From Butyricicoccus sp. (GTDB lineage: Bacteria > Bacillota > Clostridia > Oscillospirales > Butyricicoccaceae), in NCBI GenBank assembly GCA_017886875.1, contig JAGHIZ010000094.1, positions 101,663 to 165,662 on the forward strand: a stretch of DNA of 64,000 bases, written 5' to 3'. The first letter of the stretch is position 1. The number at the start of each line of letters is the position of its first letter. The notes beneath the pieces were generated by a model that did no database searches, was not told where the DNA came from, and saw only the letters and a program-made list of their open reading frames with translations. The translations under genes were made by a program, and so were the position numbers. Below are positions 44,051 through 53,335 of this stretch, piece by piece.

Positions 44051-44114
44051 TATTTATTTATTCACAAACAAGTTGATATTAAATCTGGTGTTTGCTTAGA
44101 AATGGCGTATTTTA

Positions 44115-44143
44115 TTGCAATTTATAATAATCTAATATATAAT
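44115..44143 (+). promoter_or_regulatory. Promoter of the acetyltransferase / glucokinase pair
   Basis: TTGCAA (44115-44120), 17-base spacer, TATAAT (44138-44143), 30 bases before ATG 44174. Confidence 0.65.
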
Positions 44144-44173
44144 TATAAAAAAACGAGTATTTGTGGTGATATT

Positions 44174-44809
44174 ATGAATAATATAGAACGAAGAAATAAA
44201 AATCTTCCTTACATATCCGATGAAAATGTGTTTAATGAGCAAAAAAGAGCTAGAATTTTAACACAAAAATTAAATATGGTTGACCGTTCAGATTATAAGC
44301 TTATAAGTGAAATTGTAAGTGAGCTTTTTGGTAAAGCAGAAGGAGCTTTTGTAAATCCACCTTTTTATTGTGATTATGGTTTTAATATTGAGGTTGGCAA
44401 AAACTTTTTTGCAAATTATAACTGCACTATTTTAGATGTAGGTAAAGTTAAAATAGGTGATAACTGCTTTATTGCACCAAATGTATCAATTTATACAGCA
44501 GGTCACCCAATACACCCACAAATTAGAAACACTATGTATGAATATGGTATAGATATGACCATAGGAAATGATGTGTGGATAGGTGGTAACAGTGTTATTT
44601 GTCCAGGGGTTAATATTGGCGATGGTGCAGTTATTGCTGCTGGAAGCGTTGTCACAAAAGATGTACCTAGTTATACAGTAGTTGGTGGAAATCCTGCAAA
44701 AGTGATTAAAAAAATCACAGATGAAGATAGAAAATATTATTATAAAGACCATACTTTTGATGATGAAGCATGGTCAGATATAATTAATATAATAGGAAAG
44801 GAAGATTAA
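44174..44809 (+). CDS. Sugar O-acetyltransferase (maltose/galactoside type, left-handed beta helix)
   Basis: A 211-residue hexapeptide-repeat acetyltransferase that moves acetyl from acetyl-CoA to a sugar hydroxyl. Features: [30 protein letters not shown], the catalytic His in TAGHPIHP, repeats [33 protein letters not shown] and the CoA-binding [13 protein letters not shown]. Start ATG 44174 is chosen; the frame is open to 44102, but that stretch contains the promoter. The glucokinase gene follows five bases later. Confidence 0.9.
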   Translation: MNNIERRNKNLPYISDENVFNEQKRARILTQKLNMVDRSDYKLISEIVSELFGKAEGAFVNPPFYCDYGFNIEVGKNFFANYNCTILDVGKVKIGDNCFIAPNVSIYTAGHPIHPQIRNTMYEYGIDMTIGNDVWIGGNSVICPGVNIGDGAVIAAGSVVTKDVPSYTVVGGNPAKVIKKITDEDRKYYYKDHTFDDEAWSDIINIIGKED

Positions 44810-44814
44810 GAGAA

Positions 44815-45759
44815 ATGCAGAAAAATTATGCTTTTGGTGTTGATTTAGGCGGCACTACAGTGAAAATGGGACTTTTTAAGACCGATGGAATATTAGCTGA
44901 TATGTGGGAAATTCCTACACGCAAAGAGGAAAACGGTAAATTTATATTACCAGATATAACAGAGGCTATCAAAAATAAACTTGATGAAAAAAACATCTCA
45001 AAAGATGAAGTACAAGGTGTAGGCTTGGGCGTTCCAGGGCCTATTGGCGATGATGGAACTGTATTTCAGTGTGTAAACCTTGGTTGGGGTATATTCAATG
45101 TAGAACAAACACTTTCTGAACTTACAGGCTTTGCTGTAAAAGTAGGAAATGATGCAAATGTGGCTGCACTTGGTGAAATGTGGCAAGGTGGCGGTAAAGG
45201 CTATAAAAGTATAGTTATGGTAACACTTGGCACTGGTGTAGGCGGTGGCATTATCATCAATGGCAATATTTTATCTGGTGCAAATGGTGCAGCAGGTGAA
45301 ATTGGTCATATGTGCGTAAATGATGACGATGATTTTGTATGTGGCTGTGGAAATACAGGCTGTTTAGAAACCTATAGCTCAGCTACTGGCATTGTAAGAA
45401 TGACCAAAAAATATTTAGAGCAAAATCCAGAGGTTACAACTGTTTTAAGAGATATTGAAAACCTGCAAGCAAAGGATATTTTTGATGCAGCAAAGCAGGG
45501 TGATAATGTAGCTATCCAACAAGGCGAACAAGTGGGCAAATATTTAGGTAAAGCACTTGCTGCTATTTCTGCTGTTGTAAACCCTGAAGCTTTTGTTATT
45601 GGCGGCGGTATGGCTCGTGCAGGTGAAATTCTGATGGAGTCTATACGCAGAAATTACAAAAAGCTTGCTTTCCATGCTTGCAGAGAAACAGAATTTAAAG
45701 AAGCTACTTTAGGCAATAATGCGGGCATCTATGGTAGTGTATATATGATTTTAAAGTAA
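44815..45759 (+). CDS. glcK: ROK-family glucokinase
   Basis: Phosphorylates glucose with ATP. The 314-residue protein has the phosphate motif FGVDLGGTTVKMGLF at about 7-21, catalytic Asp in VGNDANVAALGE, GTGVGGGII, and the ROK zinc motif GHM...CGCGNTGCLE. There is no N-terminal DNA-binding domain, so it is a kinase rather than a repressor. Start ATG 44815. In an operon with the acetyltransferase. It ends one base before the end of the convergent recombinase gene, with no terminator visible. Confidence 0.92.
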   Translation: MQKNYAFGVDLGGTTVKMGLFKTDGILADMWEIPTRKEENGKFILPDITEAIKNKLDEKNISKDEVQGVGLGVPGPIGDDGTVFQCVNLGWGIFNVEQTLSELTGFAVKVGNDANVAALGEMWQGGGKGYKSIVMVTLGTGVGGGIIINGNILSGANGAAGEIGHMCVNDDDDFVCGCGNTGCLETYSSATGIVRMTKKYLEQNPEVTTVLRDIENLQAKDIFDAAKQGDNVAIQQGEQVGKYLGKALAAISAVVNPEAFVIGGGMARAGEILMESIRRNYKKLAFHACRETEFKEATLGNNAGIYGSVYMILK

Positions 45760-45760
45760 A

Positions 45761-46435
45761 TTAGCCTTCTTTTAACTCTCGTTTGTATTTATAATATGTA
45801 TTGCGTGAAAGTCCAGTTAATTTCATAGTGTCAATATCTGATAGTGTACCGTTAAAAGTCTTGCTGTGTTTTAGTATAAGTTTTTTGCTTGCTATACTCT
45901 TTTTAGTTATAAGCTTTGCACCTTGCTTTTGACCTATTTGTTTGCCGTTAAGTCTAGCGGTTTGTATGCCTTCTCTAGTTCGCTGTTTTAGGTCTAAAAC
46001 CTCTTTTTCGGCTTGTTCAAAAGCTAGTTTAATCTGTTCTTTAGCTAGAGATAATAAATATTTATTTATACCCTCTAAAATAAAGTCAACATTATTTCCA
46101 ACAAGTGGCACTTGATTTGTCATGGCTTTTTTATAAGTGCTTGTGTTTATATGCGGCTCTTTTAGAAAAATAAGCTCTATTTCATTATTAAACATGGTTT
46201 CATAAGCTGCAAAGCCTTCATCAGCATTACGGCTCATACGGCTTACACTGTCAAACACCACAGTATCACCAGCTTTTAGAGCTTTTTCGAGTTTGTTCCA
46301 TTCTTTACGCTCAAGCTTTGTACCAGTAAAAACTTCTTTTATTATAAGAGCGTTTGGATATAACTGTTTGATATTTCGTGCTTGGCGTTCTATGTTTTGT
46401 TTTTTTGTACTTATTCTGCAATATCCGTAAATCAT
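45761..46435 (-). CDS. Orphan serine recombinase (resolvase/invertase family)
   Basis: A 224-residue protein with an N-terminal resolvase domain: catalytic Ser9 in YGYCRISTKKQNIERQ, VFTGTKLERKEW, and DSVSRMSRNADEG with the active-site arginines. A charged helix (about 123-155) links to a C-terminal part with a helix-turn-helix (SDIDTMKLTGLSRNTYYKYKREL). No transposase, integron or invertible repeats are seen beside it. It could be a resolvase remnant of a lost mobile element. Start ATG 46435 follows GAGGTGA. Confidence 0.88.
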   Translation of the reverse strand: MIYGYCRISTKKQNIERQARNIKQLYPNALIIKEVFTGTKLERKEWNKLEKALKAGDTVVFDSVSRMSRNADEGFAAYETMFNNEIELIFLKEPHINTSTYKKAMTNQVPLVGNNVDFILEGINKYLLSLAKEQIKLAFEQAEKEVLDLKQRTREGIQTARLNGKQIGQKQGAKLITKKSIASKKLILKHSKTFNGTLSDIDTMKLTGLSRNTYYKYKRELKEG

Positions 46436-46496
46436 AAATAAATCACCTCAATATAAAAGTATTAAATTAATATTAATTATACATTATTTTTGCGAT

Positions 46497-46534
46497 AAAA
46501 AAAAGCTAGACATTTTAAATGTCTAGCTTTTTTA
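46497..46534 (-). terminator. Terminator of the thioesterase gene
   Basis: AAAAGCTAGACATTT pairs with AAATGTCTAGCTTTT, with A-runs that read as Ts on the minus strand. Confidence 0.85.
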
Positions 46535-46537
46535 TGT

Positions 46538-46933
46538 TTACTTATTTAACTTTGATTGAGCTTTCTGTTCAAAACGCTCTATATCTACTATAGCCCTTTG
46601 ATGTGTTCCTTCGCCAATAAGTCCAGCTTCATCATAAGCCGCAACATGAAAGGTTAAAATCTTGCCATTTGGTGCAATCTCAGTAAGCTCAGTTTCAAAA
46701 CGCACATTCATTCCTGATGGTGTTGCTGCAACATGAGTTACATTCATAAGTGTACCAACGGTTGTTTTGCCAGCTTCTAAATTCTCAGAGACAGACTCGG
46801 CAGCTGTGCCTTCCATTCCAGCTATCATCATTGGAGTTGCATAAACAGAAACAATGCCACTTCCAACATTTTTTGCTAAAAGCTCATCAGTGACTTTTAG
46901 TTCTTTTGTACCTTTAATTCCAGTAGTAAGCAT
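46538..46933 (-). CDS. FlK-like hotdog-fold thioesterase
   Basis: A 131-residue hotdog protein related to fluoroacetyl-CoA thioesterase FlK. VYATPMMIAGMEGTAAES, NVTHVAATPSGMNV and GEGTHQRAIVD match the family. Thr33, Glu41 and His67 have the same spacing as the FlK triad (Thr42, Glu50, His76). Fluoroacetate detoxification should not be assumed; most homologues hydrolyse other acyl-CoAs. It lies 67 bases after the TetR gene on the same strand and may be the last gene of the efflux operon. Start ATG 46933 follows GAGGT. Confidence 0.88.
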   Translation of the reverse strand: MLTTGIKGTKELKVTDELLAKNVGSGIVSVYATPMMIAGMEGTAAESVSENLEAGKTTVGTLMNVTHVAATPSGMNVRFETELTEIAPNGKILTFHVAAYDEAGLIGEGTHQRAIVDIERFEQKAQSKLNK

Positions 46934-47000
46934 TTATATCTACCTCGCTAATTTAAAATATACTTATAATGTAAATATAAAATAATTATTTGTCAAATAC

Positions 47001-47570
47001 TTATTTTGCAAAACCATATATAAGTATAGATATTATATCATCAAGTGCAGCATTTCCATTCTTTTTGATTTCATCACACAAAATAGGAGAAGGCAAAAAT
47101 GTTATTATTTTTGCTATATTACGTGGATTTATATTTTCTCTGATTTCTCCATTTTGAGTAGCTGTAAAAACGGCTTTTTCAATAATATCTAAAAGTTTCA
47201 TGTGAAACATATTAGCATTAGTTCTAATGATTTGTACAGAATCACTTTTACCATATAAAATCATCATGCCGCTTCCTATAGAGTTTAAAACATTGCAAGC
47301 ATACTTAATATAATCTATGACTTTGTTTTTAAAGCAAATATCATTTTGCATTATATCATTTACATCACAAAGTATACTGTCAAAAATCCATTCACATGAT
47401 GCTTTTAAAAGCTCGTTTTTAGATGGAAAATATTCATATATAGTCGATTTTCCTATGCCTACACGCTTTGCGATTTGCTCCATTTTGGCACTATCATAGC
47501 CATTTTCAGAAAATTCTGTACATGCTGATTTTAAGATTTCTAAGCGTCTATTTTCTCTTGTTTCAGACAT
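47001..47570 (-). CDS. TetR-family repressor of the RND efflux operon
   Basis: A 189-residue regulator: the helix-turn-helix MEQIAKRVGIGKSTIYEYFPSKNELLKA at about 30-57, then an all-helical ligand domain. It is the last gene of the tolC-mfp-rnd-tetR run and its ATG 47570 overlaps the RND gene by eight bases, with GGAGGAGGAT upstream. The TetR-type palindrome at 53228-53243, in front of the operon, is its likely operator, giving autoregulation. Confidence 0.9.
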   Translation of the reverse strand: MSETRENRRLEILKSACTEFSENGYDSAKMEQIAKRVGIGKSTIYEYFPSKNELLKASCEWIFDSILCDVNDIMQNDICFKNKVIDYIKYACNVLNSIGSGMMILYGKSDSVQIIRTNANMFHMKLLDIIEKAVFTATQNGEIRENINPRNIAKIITFLPSPILCDEIKKNGNAALDDIISILIYGFAK

Positions 47571-50500
47571 TGGCAGTATCCTCCTCCTCTTGCTTTATTT
47601 CAGCAAAAGCAGGCTTGTTTTTATTCTTACGATTTCTAAACCATTCGGAAATGCTATCAATAATTGAATAATAAACAGGAGTAAAGAACAATGTAACAAT
47701 GGTTGAAATAATCATACCAGTTATCATTACAACTGCCATTGGTATCATAAGCTCAGAGCTTTCACCTGTGCCGGCTGCCATTGGTATAAGACCTAAAATA
47801 GTTGTAAGTGTGGTCATAAGCACAGGTCTTATACGTCGTGGACAGGCATTTAAAATAGCCTCATTTTTGCTTTCGCCTCGACCTCTGCGGGTGTTTATAT
47901 AGTCTACAAGTACAATAGACGAGTTTACAACCGTACCCGAAAGCATTATAACACCTATAAATGCTATCATAGAGATTTTTTGTCCAGTAAGTGGTAAACC
48001 AATAAGTGAACCCATTAAACCTACTGGTAAAATCATCATTACCATAATAGGCATTATAAATGATTCAAACTGACTTGCAAGCACAAAGTAAATAAGCACA
48101 AGTCCAACAATAAGAGCCTTACCAAGAGTTACAAATGACTCAGTCATTGCTTCCATTTCGCCACCGGATTCTATAGTTATACCGCTTGGCAATTCAAAAT
48201 CAGCAAGAACATCATTGACACTTTGGTTTATAGTGACAATATCACTAGAGCGACTATCACCGCTTATTGTAATTGTTCTACTTTGATTTTGTCTTACTAT
48301 ATTTTGTGGTGCAAGCACTACATCTACATTTGCAACCAAGCTAAGCGGTACTGTACCGCCTGTTTGTGTAGGTATTGCAACTGCTTTAAGTGCGTCAAGA
48401 CTTTGTGCTGATGTTACATCACCTTTAACACTAACATTTATTTCATCACCTGATACTTTAAGCTGTGTGGCTGTTGCACCTGCAAGCTCACTTCTGACCG
48501 CTTGACCTACTGATGAGGAAGTAAGTCCATATCTTACAGCACTTGTTGGCTTTAATGTAACTTCTACTTGTGGCACTTGCTCACCTGCTGATGATGATAC
48601 ATTAGTTGCATCTGGAATTTTTGATAATTCATCAACAAGTTTGTCACCTGTTTCAGTTAAAAGCTCATAATCATCGCCACGAAGTGTTACAGATATAACA
48701 TCACCACTCATTGCAGACATATCCATTGTGCCTGATGATGATATTGAAATTTTACAGCCTGCTATATCTGCAGTATCATCTCTAAGCTGATTTATTATTT
48801 CCCATACATCTCTATCTCTATCAGATTTAGAACCAATATCTATGCTCATAGTTGTATCTTCTTCTGATGTATAAGAAAGTGTTTGAATTTCTGGTATTGT
48901 TTTTACTGCTATATCTGCTACTCTATCTGCAATGCTTGCTGACTCCTCAAGCTCTGAGCCTACAGGCATATCAATAGTAATTGAAATTCCACCTTCATCA
49001 ACTGCTGGTATCATTTCAAAACCTGCAATAGCAATAGATAAACTAAATATTAAAATCATTGCAATAGATGAAAGAACACCTATTTTTCTACGGGTTATAA
49101 ATAAATTAAGTAGACTTTTATATTTACGCATAAGTGGTCTATCCGCTATATCTCCACTTTTATTTATAAGCCTTCTGCCTTCCTTACCTCTATCAAGTAA
49201 AAGATAACACATTAGTGGTACAAGAGTTAAAGCAATAAACAATGAAGCGAGAAGCAGTGCAGAAATTGTAATAGAAAACTCTCTAAACATCATACCTGCA
49301 ATACCGCCAGATAATCCAATAGGTAAAAATACTGCAACGGTTGTAAGTGTACCTGCGGAAATAGATAGTGCAACTTCACCAGTACCTTGTATGCATGAAT
49401 CAAGTCTGCTATAGCCATCAGAACGATATCTAAAGATATTTTCAAGTACAACAATAGAGTTATCTACTATCATACCTACACCCATTGCAAGTCCGCCCAA
49501 GCTCATCATATTAACTGTTATATCCATAGCTATCATAACTAGAAATACAGATATAATACATACAGGCATGGATATAGATATAACTGTAGTTGCACCTATA
49601 TCACGTAAAAATACAAACAATACTATAGCTGCAAGTATAACACCAAGTAAAATATTTTGAACTACTGAATCAACCGATAAATTTATATATTCTGATTGGT
49701 CCATAAGTAAAGTAGTTTGCAAGGTTGGATTTTCAGAAGTAAAAGTTTCAAGCTGTTTTTTTACCTTTTCTGCTATTTGCACAGTATTTACATCTGATTG
49801 CTGCTGAACGGTTATTGTTACACAAGGCTCTCCATCTATTTTAGAAATTTGCTCTTGCTTGGTTGGCTGCATGGATACATCAGCTATATCACCTAAACGC
49901 ACTGAACCACCTGTTGGCAGTGGTAAAAGCATATTTGCTATATCATCAACCGATTTAAATTCGCCTGTTGTTCTTACTGATAATGTTTGTGAGCCATTTT
50001 GCACATCACCCGCTGGAATTGCTATATTCTCAGCTGCAAGCATTTGTGAAATATAAGAAATACTTAGCCCATAGCCATTCATTTTATCAGCATATGTGTA
50101 AATAGCGACTTCATTATCATAACCGCCAGATATAGTTATAGACGCTACACCATCTATTCTTTCAAGGGTAGGGGATAAATCATCTTCCGCTATTTGCTGT
50201 AACTGTGATAGGCTTGCACCTCTAAGCCCTATTTCAACCACAGGCAATGAATTTATATTCATTTTCATTACCATTGGTGTTGAAGCATCTTCAGGAAGCA
50301 TTGCACTTGCTTGGTCAATTTTATCTCTAACATCAACAAGTGCTTCGTCCATATTTGTGCCATCAGCAAATGTTACCATAACTGTACTTACATTTTCACT
50401 TGATTGTGATTGTAAGGAGTCCATACCTGCAACACTTGCACAAGCTGCTTCAATAGGCTTTGTAACTAAATTCTCAATTTCCTCAGGTCCTGCACCTGTA

Positions 50501-50652
50501 TATGTTGTCATTATAACAGCCATAGGCAGCTCAATATCAGGCATTAATGCTAGAGGAAGTGATGAAAAGCCTAATATACCGAAAATTACTATCATTACAT
50601 ATGCCATGATAGTTGTAACTTTATGTTTTATACAAAAATCTGCAAATTTCAT
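47563..50652 (-). CDS. RND-family efflux permease (AcrB-like)
   Basis: A 1029-residue proton-driven pump with two halves, each with one helix, a large extracytoplasmic domain (about 30-330 and 560-850) and five or six helices. Recognisable are the N-terminus MKFADFCIKHKVTTIMAYVMIVIFGILGFSSLPLALMPDIELP, GAGPEEIENLVTKPIEAA, and the fourth-helix proton relay region GGLAMGVGMIVDNSIVVLENIFRY. Start ATG 50652 overlaps the stop of the adaptor gene (ATGA). In Gram-negatives such pumps work with an adaptor and TolC; both are encoded here. Confidence 0.95.
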   Translation of the reverse strand: MKFADFCIKHKVTTIMAYVMIVIFGILGFSSLPLALMPDIELPMAVIMTTYTGAGPEEIENLVTKPIEAACASVAGMDSLQSQSSENVSTVMVTFADGTNMDEALVDVRDKIDQASAMLPEDASTPMVMKMNINSLPVVEIGLRGASLSQLQQIAEDDLSPTLERIDGVASITISGGYDNEVAIYTYADKMNGYGLSISYISQMLAAENIAIPAGDVQNGSQTLSVRTTGEFKSVDDIANMLLPLPTGGSVRLGDIADVSMQPTKQEQISKIDGEPCVTITVQQQSDVNTVQIAEKVKKQLETFTSENPTLQTTLLMDQSEYINLSVDSVVQNILLGVILAAIVLFVFLRDIGATTVISISMPVCIISVFLVMIAMDITVNMMSLGGLAMGVGMIVDNSIVVLENIFRYRSDGYSRLDSCIQGTGEVALSISAGTLTTVAVFLPIGLSGGIAGMMFREFSITISALLLASLFIALTLVPLMCYLLLDRGKEGRRLINKSGDIADRPLMRKYKSLLNLFITRRKIGVLSSIAMILIFSLSIAIAGFEMIPAVDEGGISITIDMPVGSELEESASIADRVADIAVKTIPEIQTLSYTSEEDTTMSIDIGSKSDRDRDVWEIINQLRDDTADIAGCKISISSSGTMDMSAMSGDVISVTLRGDDYELLTETGDKLVDELSKIPDATNVSSSAGEQVPQVEVTLKPTSAVRYGLTSSSVGQAVRSELAGATATQLKVSGDEINVSVKGDVTSAQSLDALKAVAIPTQTGGTVPLSLVANVDVVLAPQNIVRQNQSRTITISGDSRSSDIVTINQSVNDVLADFELPSGITIESGGEMEAMTESFVTLGKALIVGLVLIYFVLASQFESFIMPIMVMMILPVGLMGSLIGLPLTGQKISMIAFIGVIMLSGTVVNSSIVLVDYINTRRGRGESKNEAILNACPRRIRPVLMTTLTTILGLIPMAAGTGESSELMIPMAVVMITGMIISTIVTLFFTPVYYSIIDSISEWFRNRKNKNKPAFAEIKQEEEDTANV

Positions 50653-51848
50653 TCGGCACTATCCTCTCCATTTACAATGCGTATATCTGCACCATCAGAA
50701 AGATAGCTCTGCCCCTTGGTAACCAAGGTTTCTCCGCCTACAAGTCCTTCAGTAATCTCTGTCACGCCATCACCTACAAGACCAGTGCTTATTAAAACTT
50801 TTTTTGCTTTATTATCATCTATGGTGAATACATATTTTTCTTCACCATCAGTTAAAATACATTCGGTTGGAATTTGTATTGTACTTTCTTTTTTATCTGT
50901 ATATAATACAACATCTGCAAATGCTCCAACTGGGACATTTAAATCAGCAGGTAAATAAAGTGTTATTTCATAAAGATTTGTTTGTGCATCTGCATTTTCT
51001 GATACACTTCTAACAGTACATTTCATAGCATCACTTGATACAGAACTAATGGTTACATCAGCTATATCACCGACTTGAACACCACTTCTAATATTTTCAC
51101 TTGCAAAAACTGAAAGCATAAGCTCGTTATTAACTGCGATTATCATAGCAGGTGATGTTTGTGATGCCATACCACCCACTGTAATATTTAAACTAGATAT
51201 TTTACCACTTACAGGTGAAGTAACTGTTCCAAGTGCCACTTGTGCGTTTATTTGGTCAATAGACGCTTGTATTTGAGCAAGTGAGGCTTGTTGTGAAGCC
51301 TTAGCTTGTTCAACTGCTGTTTTTGCTTGCTCAAGTCCAGATTGTGCCTGTTGAACTCCTTGTTCAGCTTGTGTTACTTGTTGGCTTGATGCTGCACCAA
51401 CTGCAAATAATGCATTGACATTATCAAGTGCAGTTTGTGCCTGTGTTACTGCAAGCTCGGCATTTTGTACACCAAGTGATGCTGTGTTTATCGCTTGGTC
51501 GGTTGCTGCCTTGGTTGCATTATAGCTTTGTTGCAATGCTCCAAGAGTTGATGTTACAGTTGATGTATCAACTGTGAAAAGTACTTGACCTTGCGAAACT
51601 ATATCGCCATCGCTAACATTTAAACTGGTTACTTTGCCTGCTAACATTGGGAAAACTTGTACAGACTCAACAGGTGTTACTTGTCCTGCAATTTTATTTG
51701 ATGATGACATTTCACCGCTTGAAACTACTTGAGTTTCTACCGCTGTTGCAGTTTCGGTTTGCTTTTGCTCGGTTTCTTTATTGCCACATGCACTTAAAAG
51801 CATGACACAAAACAAAATAATAGCTAAAAATCTATTCTTTTTTTGCAT
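50649..51848 (-). CDS. RND periplasmic-adaptor (HlyD/AcrA family) lipoprotein
   Basis: A 399-residue adaptor with a lipoprotein signal ending LLSAC (Cys21), a lipoyl half-motif (GKVTSLNVSDGDIVSQGQVLFTVD), a long Gln/Ala-rich coiled-coil hairpin (about 100-205), the second lipoyl half (VTSPVSGKISSLNITVG), and beta-barrel and membrane-proximal domains. It links the RND pump to the TolC-like protein. Start ATG 51848 follows AAGGAGA. Confidence 0.93.
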   Translation of the reverse strand: MQKKNRFLAIILFCVMLLSACGNKETEQKQTETATAVETQVVSSGEMSSSNKIAGQVTPVESVQVFPMLAGKVTSLNVSDGDIVSQGQVLFTVDTSTVTSTLGALQQSYNATKAATDQAINTASLGVQNAELAVTQAQTALDNVNALFAVGAASSQQVTQAEQGVQQAQSGLEQAKTAVEQAKASQQASLAQIQASIDQINAQVALGTVTSPVSGKISSLNITVGGMASQTSPAMIIAVNNELMLSVFASENIRSGVQVGDIADVTISSVSSDAMKCTVRSVSENADAQTNLYEITLYLPADLNVPVGAFADVVLYTDKKESTIQIPTECILTDGEEKYVFTIDDNKAKKVLISTGLVGDGVTEITEGLVGGETLVTKGQSYLSDGADIRIVNGEDSAE

Positions 51849-51866
51849 ATTTTATTATTCTCCTTA

Positions 51867-53198
51867 TTAGATTACACCTTTAATTCCCCACTGATAATTA
51901 TTATAAGCGGTGAAAAGTTCTACTTCTGCAGTTTTTATAGCATCTTTAGCATTTTCAAGTGTATCTTTTTCATTTTCATATTCAAGTTTTGAAATATTGC
52001 CTATACTATATTTAACTTTACTTACTTCAAAATTCTGTTCAGCAAGAGTTAAATTTTCTTTAGCTTGCTCAAGTAAACGCTGTTTTTCTAAAAGTGTTTG
52101 ATAAAGTGCTTTAAAGCCATTTTCAGTTTGCACTTTTGCAGCTTCTAAATCAAGTTTTGCTGCATCATATGCATCAAGAGTTGATGTTACATCATCTTCA
52201 TAATCATTTGACGCTTTTCTGAGTGCATCTTGTTTTTCCCATATTGTATAACTGTTTTTCATTGCACTTTCTAAATCATTAGCATAATTTATCTTTTTCA
52301 TATCATAGGAGATATCAGGCAAATCTTCGACTGTTACAGTTGTACTTGCATCATTTCCTAACATAACAGAAAGACTATTTTGCAGGCTTTCCTTTTGGGT
52401 TATTATGCTTTCAAGACTGCTTTGTGCAGTATCACGTTGATTTTGCAGAGTTTTTAAATCAAGCTCTGACGCTATGCCTATTTCAAGTTGTGTTTGCATA
52501 ACAGGTATAGTTCTATCAATCGCAGCGATTGAACGTTCAAGTGCAGCTATATTGTTATCAATAGTCACAAGTGTTATATATTGTGTTTGAGCACCAATAA
52601 CAATCTGGTCAGCGGCATTACTAAGTTGCTTTTTTGTAGAAGCATATGTATCGTCAAGCTGATGTTGTGCATCTTCTTCCGCATCATCTAAACCAGCTAC
52701 AATAGCATTATTCATAGTAATAGTTGCTTGGGCTTGTGCTGCAAGCATACTCATAGCTTCAGATTGAGCAATTAATGCATTTTTTGTTGCTTCGTCAATA
52801 TCCTCAGCAGCAGCGGCACTTCTTAGCTGATTTGCAGAGGCTGTATATGCATCTGCTTGTTTTTTCAAAACATTATTTTGCTGGTCATATTGAAGTTTTT
52901 GCTGGAAAAACTGTAAACTCACATCAGTTGAATTTATACTTGCAAGTGTTTTTTCAAAGCTTTTTATACTTTGATTATAAGTTCTTATTTTGTTTTCAAG
53001 TGAATTAAATGTAACACTTTGCATATCTTGTACTGGTGGGGTAGTAGGAACGTTATTTGCTTCAAGTGCACCCTTAATAGAAGCAAAACCAGCTGATAAA
53101 ATAATATTATTTGTCATCTGTGGGGTTAATGCCTGTGCTGACATACCAGACAGCAATAAACCAGATAACAAAACAGCTGATATATTTTTTATATACAT
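51867..53198 (-). CDS. TolC-like outer-membrane-efflux-family protein
   Basis: A 443-residue protein with a signal peptide (about 1-24, ending SAQA), then mostly long coiled-coil helices with the internal repeat of the TolC family: two similar halves containing LQFFQQKLQYDQQNNVLKKQ...A and NFEVSKVKYSIGNISKLEYENEKDTLENAK, the latter being the classic OEP motif. In diderms these form outer-membrane tunnels. In a monoderm Firmicute the trimer would have to act in the wall. Start ATG 53198 follows GGAGG; first gene of the operon. Confidence 0.88.
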   Translation of the reverse strand: MYIKNISAVLLSGLLLSGMSAQALTPQMTNNIILSAGFASIKGALEANNVPTTPPVQDMQSVTFNSLENKIRTYNQSIKSFEKTLASINSTDVSLQFFQQKLQYDQQNNVLKKQADAYTASANQLRSAAAAEDIDEATKNALIAQSEAMSMLAAQAQATITMNNAIVAGLDDAEEDAQHQLDDTYASTKKQLSNAADQIVIGAQTQYITLVTIDNNIAALERSIAAIDRTIPVMQTQLEIGIASELDLKTLQNQRDTAQSSLESIITQKESLQNSLSVMLGNDASTTVTVEDLPDISYDMKKINYANDLESAMKNSYTIWEKQDALRKASNDYEDDVTSTLDAYDAAKLDLEAAKVQTENGFKALYQTLLEKQRLLEQAKENLTLAEQNFEVSKVKYSIGNISKLEYENEKDTLENAKDAIKTAEVELFTAYNNYQWGIKGVI

Positions 53199-53227
53199 AG
53201 TGTCCTCCAATCTTAATATATATTTCC

Positions 53228-53243
53228 GACCGACTGGTCGGTC
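53228..53243 (-). promoter_or_regulatory. TetR operator in front of the efflux operon
   Basis: GACCGAC-TG-GTCGGTC is a near-perfect 16-base palindrome of the kind bound by TetR regulators. It sits just after the expected transcription start, where bound repressor would block transcription. Confidence 0.8.
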
Positions 53244-53256
53244 AGATTACGTTTCT

Positions 53257-53285
53257 ATTATAAATTGCTATGCTTTTAGTGTCAA
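53257..53285 (-). promoter_or_regulatory. Consensus promoter of the efflux operon
   Basis: Minus strand TTGACA (53285-53280), 17-base spacer, TATAAT (53262-53257), both hexamers perfect. A promoter this strong in front of a TetR operator implies tight repression when uninduced. Confidence 0.85.
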
Positions 53286-53302
53286 CAATATAACTAAAAA
53301 AC

Positions 53303-53330
53303 AACTCCCTGAAAAACTTTTCAGGGAGTT
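53303..53330 (-). terminator. Terminator of the rnr-patatin operon
   Basis: Perfect 13-bp stem AACTCCCTGAAAA / TTTTCAGGGAGTT, T-run following on the minus strand. Confidence 0.85.
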
Positions 53331-53335
53331 CAATA

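Noticed and set aside
46538..46933. Fluoroacetate resistance gene
   Set aside because: The triad matches FlK, but most such homologues act on ordinary acyl-CoA and no organofluorine gene is nearby.
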